Below, piece by piece: positions 27,485 to 36,459 of a stretch of DNA of 64,000 nt. A program made the translations under genes and the position numbers. Position 1 is the stretch's first letter. Each line of letters opens with the position of its first letter. Below the pieces are notes generated by a model, which saw only the letters and a list, made by a program, of their open reading frames with translations, was not told the DNA's origin and searched no databases. The stretch comes from Jiangella mangrovi (GTDB lineage: Bacteria; Actinomycetota; Actinomycetes; Jiangellales; Jiangellaceae): NCBI RefSeq assembly GCF_014204975.1, contig NZ_JACHMM010000001.1:5084001-5148000 (forward strand), in the 5' to 3' direction.

Positions 27485-27506
27485 GGCCCGGCGGCGGGAT
27501 CCGTGA

Positions 27507-27592
27507 GCCCCCGGTCGCGCCCCTGGCCCGGCAGACGCCGACCGCGACCGGGGGCCAAACGACCCGAGGCCGCCTCTCGAACGCCTCGGGTC
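27507..27592. terminator. two hairpins after the MarR gene
   Basis: The 312-base gap 27485-27796 has no gene I can support. It contains a 13-base stem (27507-27519 with 27543-27555, GCCCCCGGTCGCG) and a 10-base stem (27561-27570 with 27583-27592, GACCCGAGGC). Both are consistent with termination of the MarR transcript; the remainder leads into the AraC promoter. Confidence 0.65.
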
Positions 27593-27796
27593 ACGTGGCG
27601 GCCGGCACAGATCCCCCGAAACCTCGCACCGGCCGCAACCGCAACCTAGCCCCGCCCCGCGCCACGCCGGAACGACGTATGCCCCGAACCTTGCGCATTC
27701 CGGGCAGAACGTGCGTACGCTGGGCGGACGGGCCGGCGACCGGTCGGTGACGCGGCGTCCGACCCGGGTCCCCGTGGCCGGACCCTGGAGTGGCTC

Positions 27797-28789
27797 ATGG
27801 TGAACGGCTCCGCAACGGTGCCGATCGAGCGCGACGTCGTCGTCGCGCGGACCATGAACGAGTCCGCCGAGGTCATCCGGCAGATCTACATCGGGCACGA
27901 GCCGCGCCTCGGCCGCGACCACGCCGGCACGGAGTTCCGGGTGGTGTCCGCGCGCGCCGCGGTCCGTGGCGGCACACTCGGCGCCGACCGCGTCCACGTC
28001 ACCGTCAACTTCCGCACCGCGACCGAGCCGTTCGGCTACCTGTTCGCGATGTCCGTCCTGCACGGCGTGTTCGCCGTCTCGATCGGCGACGAGGACCATC
28101 GCGCCATCGCCGGCGACGTCATCCTGTTCCCGCCGGGCTCCCCCGTGACCGCCCAGTGGCTCGACCTCGACGCCGGCATCCTCCGGCTGCCCATCTCGGC
28201 CGCCGCCGACCTCGCCGCCGAACGCTTCGGCATCGACCCCTCCGACCTGCGGTTCGAGTCGATGCTGCCAGTGACCCCGCGGCTCGGCCAGTACTTCCGC
28301 AACGTGTGCGCGATGGTCGGCCGCGAGCTCATGGCCGACGACTCCGCCGCGGCCCACCCGCTGATCGCGGAGGAGATGGTGCGGACGGCGGCAGCAGCGG
28401 CGCTCGCGACCTTCCCGAATACCGCGATGACGACGGCGTACGTGCCCGGCCCGGGATACGTCGCGCCACGCGCTCTACGGCGGGCGACGGCGTACATCGA
28501 GGCTCACGCGGGCACTCCGATCGGCCTCGCCGACATCGCGGCGGCCGCCGGCGTGGGGGCGCGGGCCCTGCAGTACGCGTTCGCCCGGCACCTGAACACG
28601 TCGCCGCTCGCCTACCTGCACCGGGTGCGGCTCGAGCACGCCCACCGCGAGCTCCAGGGCGCCGACCCCGGCGCAGGCGCGACGGTCGCGGGGATCGCCG
28701 CGACCTGGGGGTTCGCCAAGCCCGGCCGGTTCGCCGCCGAGTACCGCCGGCTCTACGGCCAGCTGCCGAGCCAGACCCTGCGCACCTGA
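27797..28789 (+). CDS. AraC family transcription regulator
   Basis: A 330-residue protein with a cupin-like ligand part (residues about 20-200, with DVILFPPGSPVTAQW) and two C-terminal AraC helix-turn-helices (GLADIAAAAGVGARALQYAFARHLNTSPLAYL and the second ending GFAKPGRFAAEYRRLYGQLP). It is not paired with an obvious target; the downstream exporter has its own promoter. No strong ribosome binding site is seen at the ATG. Confidence 0.9.
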   Translation: MVNGSATVPIERDVVVARTMNESAEVIRQIYIGHEPRLGRDHAGTEFRVVSARAAVRGGTLGADRVHVTVNFRTATEPFGYLFAMSVLHGVFAVSIGDEDHRAIAGDVILFPPGSPVTAQWLDLDAGILRLPISAAADLAAERFGIDPSDLRFESMLPVTPRLGQYFRNVCAMVGRELMADDSAAAHPLIAEEMVRTAAAAALATFPNTAMTTAYVPGPGYVAPRALRRATAYIEAHAGTPIGLADIAAAAGVGARALQYAFARHLNTSPLAYLHRVRLEHAHRELQGADPGAGATVAGIAATWGFAKPGRFAAEYRRLYGQLPSQTLRT

Positions 28790-28803
28790 CCGCCCACCCC
28801 GAC

Positions 28804-28849
28804 TTGGGTAAGGAATCGGCGTCATCATATAGTGAAGTTACTTCATTAT
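28804..28849 (+). promoter_or_regulatory. promoter and operator of the DrrAB-type exporter
   Basis: TTGGGT at 28804-28809 and TATAGT at 28828-28833, 18 bases apart, form a good -35/-10 pair. The -10 is covered by an inverted repeat at 28829-28849 whose inner arms TGAAGT and ACTTCA surround one T; ATA and TAT flank it with one mismatch. No TetR or PadR gene is adjacent, so its regulator is missing or distant. Confidence 0.65.
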
Positions 28850-28878
28850 GATTGTGGTACCGAAACTGAGGAGGCGCC

Positions 28879-29820
28879 ATGGAAGCGGCGATCGAGGCGG
28901 CCGGGCTGCGCAAGCGGTTCGGCGCGGTCACCGCGCTGGACGGGCTCGATCTGGAAGTCGGGCGCGGCACGGGGTACGGGCTGCTGGGGCCGAACGGGGC
29001 CGGCAAGACGACGGCGGTCCGGGTCCTCGCCACGCTGGTCACCCCCGACGACGGCGTCGCGCGGGTGCTCGGCCACGACGTCCGCCGCGAGGCCGACGCC
29101 GTGCGTCAGCGGATCGCGCTGACCGGCCAGTACGCGTCGGTCGACCAGGACCTGACCGGCCGCGAGAACCTCGTGCTACTGGGGCGGCTGCTCGGGCACC
29201 CGGGCCGGTCGGCGCGGGCGCGGGCCGACGAGCTGCTGACGGCGTTCGACCTCACCGAGGCGGCGACGCGGCTGGTCAAGCACTACTCCGGCGGCATGCG
29301 GCGGCGCCTCGACATCGCCGCGAGCATCGTCGTCACGCCGGACCTGCTGTTCCTCGACGAGCCGACGACGGGGCTCGACCCGCGCAGCCGCGCCGACGTG
29401 TGGCGGACGGTCCGGGCGCTCGCCGCGCACGGCACCACGATCCTGCTCACCACGCAGTACCTCGAAGAGGCCGACGCGCTGGCGGAGCGGGTCGCCGTCG
29501 TCGACCACGGCCGTGTCGTCGCCGAGGGCACGCCCGCCGAGTTGAAGGCGTCGGTCGGCGCGGCCCGCCTGCACCTCCGCCTCGACGACGGCGCCGCCGC
29601 GACCGTCGCCGCCGGCACGCTCCGGACGGCGTTCGGCCTCGACACCGTCCACGAGCCGGGCAGCGCGAGCCTGACCGCCGCCGTCGACGATCCCGCCCGC
29701 GCCACCACCGTCCTCACCGAACTCGCCCGGACCGGTGCGCCGGTCATCGCCTTCTCGCTCGACCAGCCCAGCCTCGACGAGGTCTTCCTCGCCCTGACCA
29801 GGAAGGAGGCACGGACATGA
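28879..29820 (+). CDS. ABC exporter ATP-binding protein (DrrA type)
   Basis: A 313-residue ATPase: Walker [12 protein letters not shown]-loop [16 protein letters not shown], signature [11 protein letters not shown], Walker [13 protein letters not shown] and H-loop [10 protein letters not shown]. The about 90-residue C-terminal extension is typical of DrrA-type daunorubicin exporters. GAGGAGG lies just before the ATG. The permease follows with ATGA overlap. Exports a hydrophobic compound; substrate unknown. Confidence 0.93.
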   Translation: MEAAIEAAGLRKRFGAVTALDGLDLEVGRGTGYGLLGPNGAGKTTAVRVLATLVTPDDGVARVLGHDVRREADAVRQRIALTGQYASVDQDLTGRENLVLLGRLLGHPGRSARARADELLTAFDLTEAATRLVKHYSGGMRRRLDIAASIVVTPDLLFLDEPTTGLDPRSRADVWRTVRALAAHGTTILLTTQYLEEADALAERVAVVDHGRVVAEGTPAELKASVGAARLHLRLDDGAAATVAAGTLRTAFGLDTVHEPGSASLTAAVDDPARATTVLTELARTGAPVIAFSLDQPSLDEVFLALTRKEART

Positions 29821-30614
29821 GCGCCGACGCCTTCATCGCCGCCGGACCTCGCCCGCCGCGCGCCGGCGCCGTCGCGACCACCGCCACCTACGCCTGGCGC
29901 GGCCTGCTCAAGGTCCGCCACGTCCCGGAACAGCTGATCGACGTGACCATCGGGCCGATCCTGCTGCTGGTCATGTTCACCTACGTGTTCGGCGGCGCGA
30001 TCTCCGGCACGACCGGCGACTACCTGCAATTTCTGCTGCCCGGCATCCTCGTCATGGGCGTGCTCCTGACCTCCGTGGCGAGCGGCGTCATCCTGCAGGC
30101 CGACCGTGCGGCCGGCGTCGTCGACCGGTTCCGCTCGCTCCCCAGCTGGCGGGCCGCGCCGCTGGTCGGCGCCGTCGTCGCCGACTCCGTCCGCTACCTC
30201 GCGACCGCCGCCGTCATCCTCGTCACCGGACTGCTGCTCGGCTTCGACGCCGGCGGCGGCCTGCTCGGCGTGCTGGCCGCGGCGCTGCTCGTGACGGTGT
30301 TCGCCTTCGCGCTGTCCTGGCTGTTCACGACGCTCGGGCTGGTCGTGCGGGGCGCCAGTGCGGTCCAGGGCATCGGGATGATGGCGATCTTCCTGCTGGT
30401 CTTCGTCAGCAACGTGTTCGTCGACCCCGCGACCCTGCCCGCCGCCGTCGCCGCGTTCGTCGACGTCAACCCGGTCTCGCACCTGGTGACAGCGGTGCGG
30501 ACGCTGCTGGCGGGCGACCCGGCCGGCGCCGACGTCGCCCTTGCGTTGGCCGAGGCGGCCGCCGTCACCGCCGTGTTCGCCCCGCTGACGGCCCGGTTGT
30601 ACGGACGGCCCTAG
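29817..30614 (+). CDS. ABC-2 type permease (DrrB type)
   Basis: A 265-residue membrane protein with six hydrophobic segments, starting four bases inside the ATPase gene. The segment [20 protein letters not shown] and the later [20 protein letters not shown] are typical of DrrB-type ABC-2 permeases. It pairs with the ATPase before it. Its stop overlaps the opposite-strand glycosidase by 4 bases. Confidence 0.92.
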   Translation: MSADAFIAAGPRPPRAGAVATTATYAWRGLLKVRHVPEQLIDVTIGPILLLVMFTYVFGGAISGTTGDYLQFLLPGILVMGVLLTSVASGVILQADRAAGVVDRFRSLPSWRAAPLVGAVVADSVRYLATAAVILVTGLLLGFDAGGGLLGVLAAALLVTVFAFALSWLFTTLGLVVRGASAVQGIGMMAIFLLVFVSNVFVDPATLPAAVAAFVDVNPVSHLVTAVRTLLAGDPAGADVALALAEAAAVTAVFAPLTARLYGRP

Positions 30615-32875
30615 CCGCGGGTGAGCTCCACCCAGGTGACGAGGTCGCCGTCGACCTCGGCGGGCAGGTCGAGGACCAGGCCGTCCGCCGTCCCGCGTCG
30701 CTCCGACTCGGCCCTCTCGCCGCTCAGGGTGTGGACGACGACGGCGACCGGCTCGCCCTCGGCGACGAACGGGAGGACGACGCGGCCGGCGTGCCGGGCG
30801 ACCACGCCGATCCGCCGCGCCCCCGCGAGGCCGCCGCTGCCGCCGTCGCCCCCGTCGTCGCCCAGGATCCCGACCGCCACGTCGACGTCGGTCGCGACCA
30901 GCCCGCCGTGCTCGGGTACGCCTGGCGCTCCGAAGTACGCGTGCGGGCGCAGCACCACCAGCACCGGTACCCCGTCCTCGAGCCGCACCCACGACGACGA
31001 CCGCGCGCCGGTCACCGGGCCGAGCCCGCCACCCGGCTCGCAGCCGACACCGTCGAGCCGGAAGCGCGTGCTCCGCCGCGACAGCCGGGACAGCCCGGTG
31101 TGCAGCGCCACGTGCGACGGCGGGCAGGTGCTGTCGGAGAGGTCGCGGGTGAACGCGCCGAGCATGCCCAGCGGACCGGCGGCGACGGAGTCGAGCCAGA
31201 TGTCGGGCTGGTGCACCCAGTCGTAGCCGCCGGAGCCGTACGTGACGACGCCGAGGTCGGCGAGCAGGCGGCTGAAGAAGATCCGCCGGCCGGCCTCGGC
31301 GTGGTACTCGTGCGCGTTCAGCCACAGGTCGTCGACGCTGTGGACGTCCGTGTAGGGCGCGAACAGCGGCGAGAGCGCGTAGTACATGACGACGACGTCC
31401 GGGTCGGCCTCGCGCAGGGCGCCGACGACGACGTCGAGGGCCAGGCCCAGCAGCCGCTCGCCGCCGTAGGCCGGGTCGGCCGGCGCGCAGATCGAGAGGT
31501 CCGGGATCTCGTAGCCGAAGTCGAACTTCACCAGCGCCGGGCGGTACCGCGCGACGAACGCGGCGATCCGCTGCCGCAGCACGTCGCGCACGCCGGCGCG
31601 GGTGACGTCGAAGAGGAAATAGGGCGCCTCTGCCGGCCCGAGCACGATCGGCTCGCCGTCGCGCCCGCGCAGCAGGTCCGCCGTCGTCAGCCCGTGCGTC
31701 GCCGGGTCGTCGCAGCGCAGGAACGCCGCCCACAGCCCCACCAGCTGGCCGCGCCCGCGGATCCGCTCCAGCGTCGCCTCGAACTCCGGGAACCGGTCGG
31801 CCGCATGCTCGAGCCGTCCGTACTCGCCCTCCCACTTGTCGTCGACGACGACCATCTCGACGTCCAGGCCCGACGCGACGAGCTGCGCGTCGATGGTGTC
31901 GAGCGCCTCCTGGTCGAACCGCTGCGACGCCCGGCCGGCGGCGAGCTGCGCGCCCCACGTGTTGTACTGCGACGCGGTGGCCGCGGCTTCCTTGCGCGGC
32001 GACGGCGGCACGACGGCGACCGCTCCGGTCTCGACGAGCGCACGCTGGTAGCCGCGGATCGCCTCCGTGTAGTCGGCGCCGACCGTCCACACCAGCGGCG
32101 CGCCCAGCTCGAACGTGCCCGGCCCGCGCAGGTGCCCCCACAGGTCGCCGCGCAGCTGCAGGACCGGCGAGAACCGCTCGTCGCGGAAGCGCAGCAGCAG
32201 GTCACCGGCCGGCAACGCGCCCAGGCCGAGGCAGAACGCGTCGCTCAGTCCCGTGGTCAGCGCACCGGGCTCGACGGGGTGCGGGGTCGACCCGAGGCCG
32301 CAGACGTAGTGCACGGGCAGACCCCACTGCTGCCGCGGCCGGACGATGCCGCCCCCGCCGCGACCCAGCCAGGTCGTCGTGTCGAGCTTCGACTGGGTGT
32401 GGATCAGCGGGCTCACCACGCCCGATCCGGACACGCCCGGGTGGACGAGGTAGCGGCAGTGCAGGCCGGGGGCGGGCTCGTCGGTCTCGACTCCGGTGGC
32501 GCGCGCGAACCAGTGCAGCGAGACGACGTCGGCCGGCCCGGACAGCGTCACCGTGACCGGGCCCAGCCAGCACCGCTCGGCCTCGAACCGCCAGCGGACG
32601 GTGAGTGCGTCGCCGCCGTTGACCTTCGCATAGCCGACGGTGACCCCGTCGGCCCCCGCCTCGACGCCGTCGACCTCACCCGGCGACCAACCTTGGCTTC
32701 CGGTGGTGGCGCCGCCGGTGGTGACGACGGCCGGCTGCAGCGGCCCGGTCACGATGGTCCGGCCGCGGGTGTCGGCCAGCGTCACGAGGTCGCTCGCGCG
32801 GTCCCACGTCCAGGTGTACGACGCGGCCGCCACCCGGACGCCGTCGTCGTCGAGGTGCAGCGTCGGCTCGCTCAT
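30611..32875 (-). CDS. clan GH-D (GH36-like) glycosidase
   Basis: A 754-residue protein with an N-terminal beta-sandwich part (about 1-280) and a TIM barrel (about 290-600) resembling alpha-galactosidases. VVVDDKWEGEYG opens the barrel, PALVKFDFGYEIPD carries the likely nucleophile Asp, and TDVHSVDDLW the likely acid/base. There is no signal peptide. The exact specificity (alpha-galactosidase or a related retaining glycosidase) cannot be set. ATG 32875 is chosen where the first beta strand begins. It is monocistronic or leads the minus strand with no sugar genes around it. Confidence 0.7.
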   Translation of the reverse strand: MSEPTLHLDDDGVRVAAASYTWTWDRASDLVTLADTRGRTIVTGPLQPAVVTTGGATTGSQGWSPGEVDGVEAGADGVTVGYAKVNGGDALTVRWRFEAERCWLGPVTVTLSGPADVVSLHWFARATGVETDEPAPGLHCRYLVHPGVSGSGVVSPLIHTQSKLDTTTWLGRGGGGIVRPRQQWGLPVHYVCGLGSTPHPVEPGALTTGLSDAFCLGLGALPAGDLLLRFRDERFSPVLQLRGDLWGHLRGPGTFELGAPLVWTVGADYTEAIRGYQRALVETGAVAVVPPSPRKEAAATASQYNTWGAQLAAGRASQRFDQEALDTIDAQLVASGLDVEMVVVDDKWEGEYGRLEHAADRFPEFEATLERIRGRGQLVGLWAAFLRCDDPATHGLTTADLLRGRDGEPIVLGPAEAPYFLFDVTRAGVRDVLRQRIAAFVARYRPALVKFDFGYEIPDLSICAPADPAYGGERLLGLALDVVVGALREADPDVVVMYYALSPLFAPYTDVHSVDDLWLNAHEYHAEAGRRIFFSRLLADLGVVTYGSGGYDWVHQPDIWLDSVAAGPLGMLGAFTRDLSDSTCPPSHVALHTGLSRLSRRSTRFRLDGVGCEPGGGLGPVTGARSSSWVRLEDGVPVLVVLRPHAYFGAPGVPEHGGLVATDVDVAVGILGDDGGDGGSGGLAGARRIGVVARHAGRVVLPFVAEGEPVAVVVHTLSGERAESERRGTADGLVLDLPAEVDGDLVTWVELTRG

Positions 32876-32914
32876 CGCAGCACCCTGACATGGCACTGCG
32901 TTCCATGTACAGGC

Positions 32915-33307
32915 TCAGCGGCCCCAGTGCGCGGACGGTTCGCGCCGGCCGCCGCCGGCGTGCCAGTACTCGCGCAGCTCGCTGCAGCGGCCGTCGTCGG
33001 CGAAGCGGAGCAGGAACGACCCTGCGAGCGTGACGTCGCTGCCGGCGTTGGTCAGCGTCGTCCACCACTCGACGGCGACCCGGTTGCCGACGACGAGCGG
33101 CGTGCCGTAGCGGACCTCGATGTCGCTCTGCGTCGCGGTGGCCTCGGACCAGTAGCCGGCGATGCCGTCGTGGCCGGCGAACGGCTCGGCGTACGGCTCC
33201 TCCTGGTAGGTGGCGTCCTCGGTGAACAGCGCCGCGGCCGCCGCCGGGTCGCGCCGCACCCACGCCTCGCGGTAGCCCTCGAGCCACCCCTCGATGGACA
33301 TCGTCAT
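32915..33307 (-). CDS. SnoaL/NTF2-like protein
   Basis: A 130-residue NTF2-fold protein: WLEGYREAWVRRDPAAAAALFTEDATYQEEPY is the first helix pair and strand, and REYWHAGGGRREP the end. Such proteins bind or isomerise small ligands. GGGAGG lies 5 bases before ATG 33307. The start overlaps the AbiEii stop by 4 bases, which is an odd companion for a toxin-antitoxin operon. Confidence 0.85.
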   Translation of the reverse strand: MTMSIEGWLEGYREAWVRRDPAAAAALFTEDATYQEEPYAEPFAGHDGIAGYWSEATATQSDIEVRYGTPLVVGNRVAVEWWTTLTNAGSDVTLAGSFLLRFADDGRCSELREYWHAGGGRREPSAHWGR

Positions 33308-34203
33308 CGTCGCCTCCCGTTGCCGTCGGCCCACTGCCCGAGATCGGGGCACCATTCCCCGGATCGGAGGCGTCCGTCCAAGATCGGGTCGAGCATCACG
33401 CACACGATGTCATGTCCGCGATCGATGTCGCCATCGAGGCCGACGGCGTCGGCGAGCCGTCGATACGGCGCCTGCCATTGCTCGGGCGGAGATGGCATAC
33501 GCGGTGGCGGCCGGTGTAGGGCCCGCCCGGAGAACACCGTGTTCACGCCGTGTCGAAGAGCGCCACCGTCGAGGGTGAACCACTGCGCGATCAGGACGAG
33601 AGCGACGAGATCCTTCACACGGCTGCTCACCCGGCCGCCCTCGTAGCTGCGGGTGTACGCGTGCAGCTTCTCGGCCACCTGACCTTCAAGCGAGATGGCC
33701 GGCACGGCCACAGGCGCGATGCCGGCGAAACCGAGGAGATCCGGGGTCATCACGACGTCGCTGCCGACGTCGTCGAGGCCGGCGCCGACATCGACGACGA
33801 AGGTCTCGAACGGGCGGCCCGCGAGGTCCGCCGAGACCCGGAACCGGACGGTTCCGCCGAACCGCTCCGGCGAGTCGTCCGTCCGCTCCACGGCGAAGTT
33901 GAAGTAGTCGCCCAGATCGTGAGTGGCCGCCTCGATCAACACGTCGAGGAGTTCCTCCGCATCGACCATCCAGGCGAGGTCGATGTCCTTGGTGGACCGT
34001 GCCCGATCGTCGAGGCGGAGGTCCAGTGCGAATCCGCCCTTGAGCACCCACTGCTCCGGCGCCACCGCCACGAGCCTTGCGAGCATACGATCGAAGACGA
34101 TCCGCTTGCGGTCGCGGGCGAGGCGCGCACCGTCGCCGTCCGCTCCCGTCTTCAGGCGATCCTCCAGCGCGCGGCGGAAGGCGGGCGAGGTCGCATACCT
34201 CAC
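33304..34203 (-). CDS. abiEii: AbiEii-type nucleotidyltransferase toxin
   Basis: A 299-residue nucleotidyltransferase of the AbiEii/AbiGii family: WVLKGGFALDLRL and STKDIDLAW hold the GG and DxD-type metal-binding motif, and VAEKLHAYTR and SSRVKDLVALVLI are the family's KLHA and KDxxDL-like motifs. In type IV systems the enzyme modifies tRNA and stops growth on phage attack. The GTG start overlaps the antitoxin stop (GTGA). Confidence 0.9.
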   Translation of the reverse strand: MRYATSPAFRRALEDRLKTGADGDGARLARDRKRIVFDRMLARLVAVAPEQWVLKGGFALDLRLDDRARSTKDIDLAWMVDAEELLDVLIEAATHDLGDYFNFAVERTDDSPERFGGTVRFRVSADLAGRPFETFVVDVGAGLDDVGSDVVMTPDLLGFAGIAPVAVPAISLEGQVAEKLHAYTRSYEGGRVSSRVKDLVALVLIAQWFTLDGGALRHGVNTVFSGRALHRPPPRMPSPPEQWQAPYRRLADAVGLDGDIDRGHDIVCVMLDPILDGRLRSGEWCPDLGQWADGNGRRR

Positions 34204-34802
34204 GACGCCTCCCGAGCCATCGCGTCGGCCACGAAGGAGCGCACCTGGCTCGAACGGTGTTCGGCAGCCGCCCTGAGCCGACGTCGCGTGGCGATCCCCC
34301 TGCGGAGCGCCGCCGTGATCGCCTGTTCCACCTGGTCGGGCTGTCCCCCGTCGTCGAGGGTGTCGACGATGCTTCGCTCCGGGCTGGTCGCGGTCACTCC
34401 AGCCACCATGCGGACCTCACCGGCACCGAAGGGCTGGGTCTGGGTGTGGATCCGCACCCCCGGGCGCGGCCGCTGGCCCCGTTTGGCCCGCGGTACCGAC
34501 ACGTGCACCGCATCGGGAATCAGGTCGGACAGCTCGTACAGCTCCAGCGCACTGGCGTGCGACACGACAGCCTCCGCCCCCTGCAGCGGAAGCCAAGCCG
34601 CCACGATGTGCTCGGTCGGGCTCGTCGGGAAGTGCCTGAGCCGATACAGGCCGCGCCGCGCCCGCGCATACCGACCGCCCGGCCTGGCGTGGTAGCGCAG
34701 GGTGCTCGGGTCCATACCGGCCTCGGCCGCCTGAGCCACCGTGAAGTAGCCTGCCTGCGCCTCCGCCTGCTGATAGATCCGGTCGTGATCGATGTCCGAC
34801 AT
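34200..34802 (-). CDS. abiEi: AbiEi-type antitoxin/autorepressor
   Basis: A 200-residue protein with an N-terminal winged helix (FTVAQAAEAGMDPSTLRYHARPGGRYARARRGLYRL, about residues 20-55) and the AbiEi C-terminal domain (ATSPERSIVDTLDDGG). It represses its own promoter by binding an inverted repeat and neutralises AbiEii. TAGAAT lies 7 bases before the ATG with no ribosome binding site, so the mRNA is probably leaderless. Confidence 0.9.
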   Translation of the reverse strand: MSDIDHDRIYQQAEAQAGYFTVAQAAEAGMDPSTLRYHARPGGRYARARRGLYRLRHFPTSPTEHIVAAWLPLQGAEAVVSHASALELYELSDLIPDAVHVSVPRAKRGQRPRPGVRIHTQTQPFGAGEVRMVAGVTATSPERSIVDTLDDGGQPDQVEQAITAALRRGIATRRRLRAAAEHRSSQVRSFVADAMAREAS

Positions 34803-34804
34803 AA

Positions 34805-34821
34805 CGAGGATTCTATCCTCG
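34805..34821 (-). promoter_or_regulatory. AbiEi operator overlapping a leaderless promoter
   Basis: CGAGGATTCTATCCTCG is a perfect inverted repeat with 7-base arms. It contains the minus-strand -10 hexamer TAGAAT (34810-34815), only 7 bases from the antitoxin ATG. Binding of the antitoxin here would block the toxin-antitoxin promoter. Confidence 0.7.
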
Positions 34822-34918
34822 CAACGTCGGACACCCCAGCGTGAGTAAGGGTAGCCGAGGGGTTACCAGGAACGATCTCCGGGTTCACAATGGGGATGAG
34901 ATCGTTCTGGGGGGCGCC

Positions 34919-35296
34919 ATGGGCGCGTACGAAGACGTGCGCCGCGACGTGTGGCAGCGGTATCAGGAAGTGACGCACGACGGCGCGGGAGGGCACGAGG
35001 AGGGCCTGAGTCAGGTCCTCCCCGGGGTCGAGGTGTCGGCCAGTCAGCCGGCCTGGCTGGGTCCGCGGTGGCGGGTCGTGTTGTTCGTGTTCTCGCTGCT
35101 CACGTGCGCGACGGCGCTCGCGTTGACCTGGTGGGCGGTGGCGCGGGCCGACGACGGCAACGGCGCGGCCGGGTGGGCGGTCGGGCTGGGCGGGGTCATC
35201 GCCGTCGTCGCGCTGGTGGTCGCGTACCTGACCGTCGGCGGGTTCGGCGAGGCGTCGTTCGCGATCAGCAGCGGCGACAGAGAGCAGCGTCGGTAA
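34919..35296 (+). CDS. small membrane protein heading the protease/NTPase operon
   Basis: A 125-residue protein with an N-terminal helix (YEDVRRDVWQRYQEV), then two hydrophobic segments at about 60-80 (VVLFVFSLLTCATALALTWW) and 88-112 (VGLGGVIAVVALVVAYLTVG). No family recognised. ATG 34919 is chosen because GGGGGGCGCC precedes it and the first helix begins there. The NTPase gene follows 26 bases later. It may anchor the complex at the membrane or act as a pore; this is a guess. Confidence 0.7.
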   Translation: MGAYEDVRRDVWQRYQEVTHDGAGGHEEGLSQVLPGVEVSASQPAWLGPRWRVVLFVFSLLTCATALALTWWAVARADDGNGAAGWAVGLGGVIAVVALVVAYLTVGGFGEASFAISSGDREQRR

Positions 35297-35322
35297 GAAG
35301 GGCATCAAGGGGGCGGTCCACG

Positions 35323-36459
35323 ATGCCACTGGACCAACACGAGTGGGACCTGGTCTGTCAGCTCGTCCTCGACGACCTCGTGGGCACCGACAACCCGTTC
35401 CAGACGCTCAAGACCTACTTCCCCGAGGATATCGGGAACTGGCACGTCACCAACGTGGCCAGCGACAACGCGCGCATGATCGTCAACCTGGCGAGAGGCT
35501 CCTCCCCCGCCGACGACGAGCCGCTGTCGATCCGGCTGCTCGGCGTGCTGGCGCGGCTGCCGACGATCCAGGTGGCGAAGCCGGCGGAACTGGCCAAGCT
35601 GACGGAGTACCTCGAGCGGCTGCGCGGCGAGAAGGAGGCGCTGGACAAGATCGACCCGTACCAGGCGCGCGTGCTGCCGGGGTCGGGCCAGGTGTTCATC
35701 GACCGGCTGCCGGTACGGGGCTCGCTGCGGCGCATGGTCGTGCCGGAGCCGGGCCGGCCGCAGCCGATCGTGCTGCGGGTCATCGGCGACCGCGACGTCG
35801 GCAAGTCCTACACGTACCAGCTCATCCAGCACCTGGCCGCGCCCTGCGGATTCGCCTACGCCCGCGTCGTGCTCGACCGGTCCAGCACGGCGTCGGACGT
35901 CATGCGCGAGCTGCAGCTGCAGATCGCCCGCGAGAGCCTGCCGGACGACGCGATCGCCGACCCGATCAAGCGGCTGCGGTACTGGGCGCTGTGGGTCGCG
36001 CAGCAGGCACAGCTGACGCCGGAGCAGTGGTGGTGGTTCGTCTTCGACCAGTGCGACGAGCTGGACCCGGGCTCCGACGCCGTCGAGCTGATCGCGCAGC
36101 TCTCGTCCGTCGTCGCGGAGATGTCGCTGGCCGGGGGCGTGCGCCGGCCGCGGCTGCTGCTGCTCGGCTACGGCGACAACCTCGCGGACCTGCCGCTCCC
36201 CCCGAAGCAGGTGGTCTGGGACACCGTCAGCCCGGCCGGTGAGCAGGACCTGCGCGACTTCTTCACCGTCGTCCTGCGCGAGGCGCACGAACGCCTGCAG
36301 AACGGCGGCGGCGTCGACGAGGCCCGGCTCGCCGAGCACGTCGACGTCGCCGTCCGCGAGGTGCTCGCGGCGGCCGACGCGAGCCGGCAGCAGGGGGCCG
36401 GCTACATGCGCGCGATCGCCACCGCCGCCGAGGGGGTGCTCGATGTCTACGCCGGCTGA
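35323..36459 (+). CDS. P-loop NTPase with N-terminal adaptor-like domain
   Basis: A 378-residue protein. Residues about 1-85 (WDLVCQLVLDDLVGTDNPF to LLGVLARLP) form a small helical/beta domain that looks like an effector-associated domain by size and place. Then comes a P-loop ATPase with Walker A GDRDVGKS (residues 155-162) and Walker B WWFVFDQCDE (about 237-246). The fold is like that of small STAND/AAA ATPases. It lies between the membrane protein and the larger NTPase and overlaps the latter by 17 bases. Role: probably an ATP-dependent switch or adaptor in the proteolytic system. Confidence 0.8.
   Translation: MPLDQHEWDLVCQLVLDDLVGTDNPFQTLKTYFPEDIGNWHVTNVASDNARMIVNLARGSSPADDEPLSIRLLGVLARLPTIQVAKPAELAKLTEYLERLRGEKEALDKIDPYQARVLPGSGQVFIDRLPVRGSLRRMVVPEPGRPQPIVLRVIGDRDVGKSYTYQLIQHLAAPCGFAYARVVLDRSSTASDVMRELQLQIARESLPDDAIADPIKRLRYWALWVAQQAQLTPEQWWWFVFDQCDELDPGSDAVELIAQLSSVVAEMSLAGGVRRPRLLLLGYGDNLADLPLPPKQVVWDTVSPAGEQDLRDFFTVVLREAHERLQNGGGVDEARLAEHVDVAVREVLAAADASRQQGAGYMRAIATAAEGVLDVYAG

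Noticed and set aside
27485-27796. Small gene in the gap before the AraC gene
   Set aside because: Frames here lack family motifs and are interrupted by hairpins; non-coding is more likely.
29283-32141. Long minus-strand frame spanning the exporter and glycosidase
   Set aside because: A shadow that runs through two real genes on different strands, without recognisable motifs.
34850-34867. Imperfect palindrome GGTAGCC/GGTTACC before the protease operon as operator
   Set aside because: Only 6 of 7 pairs and no regulator in the operon; too weak to call.
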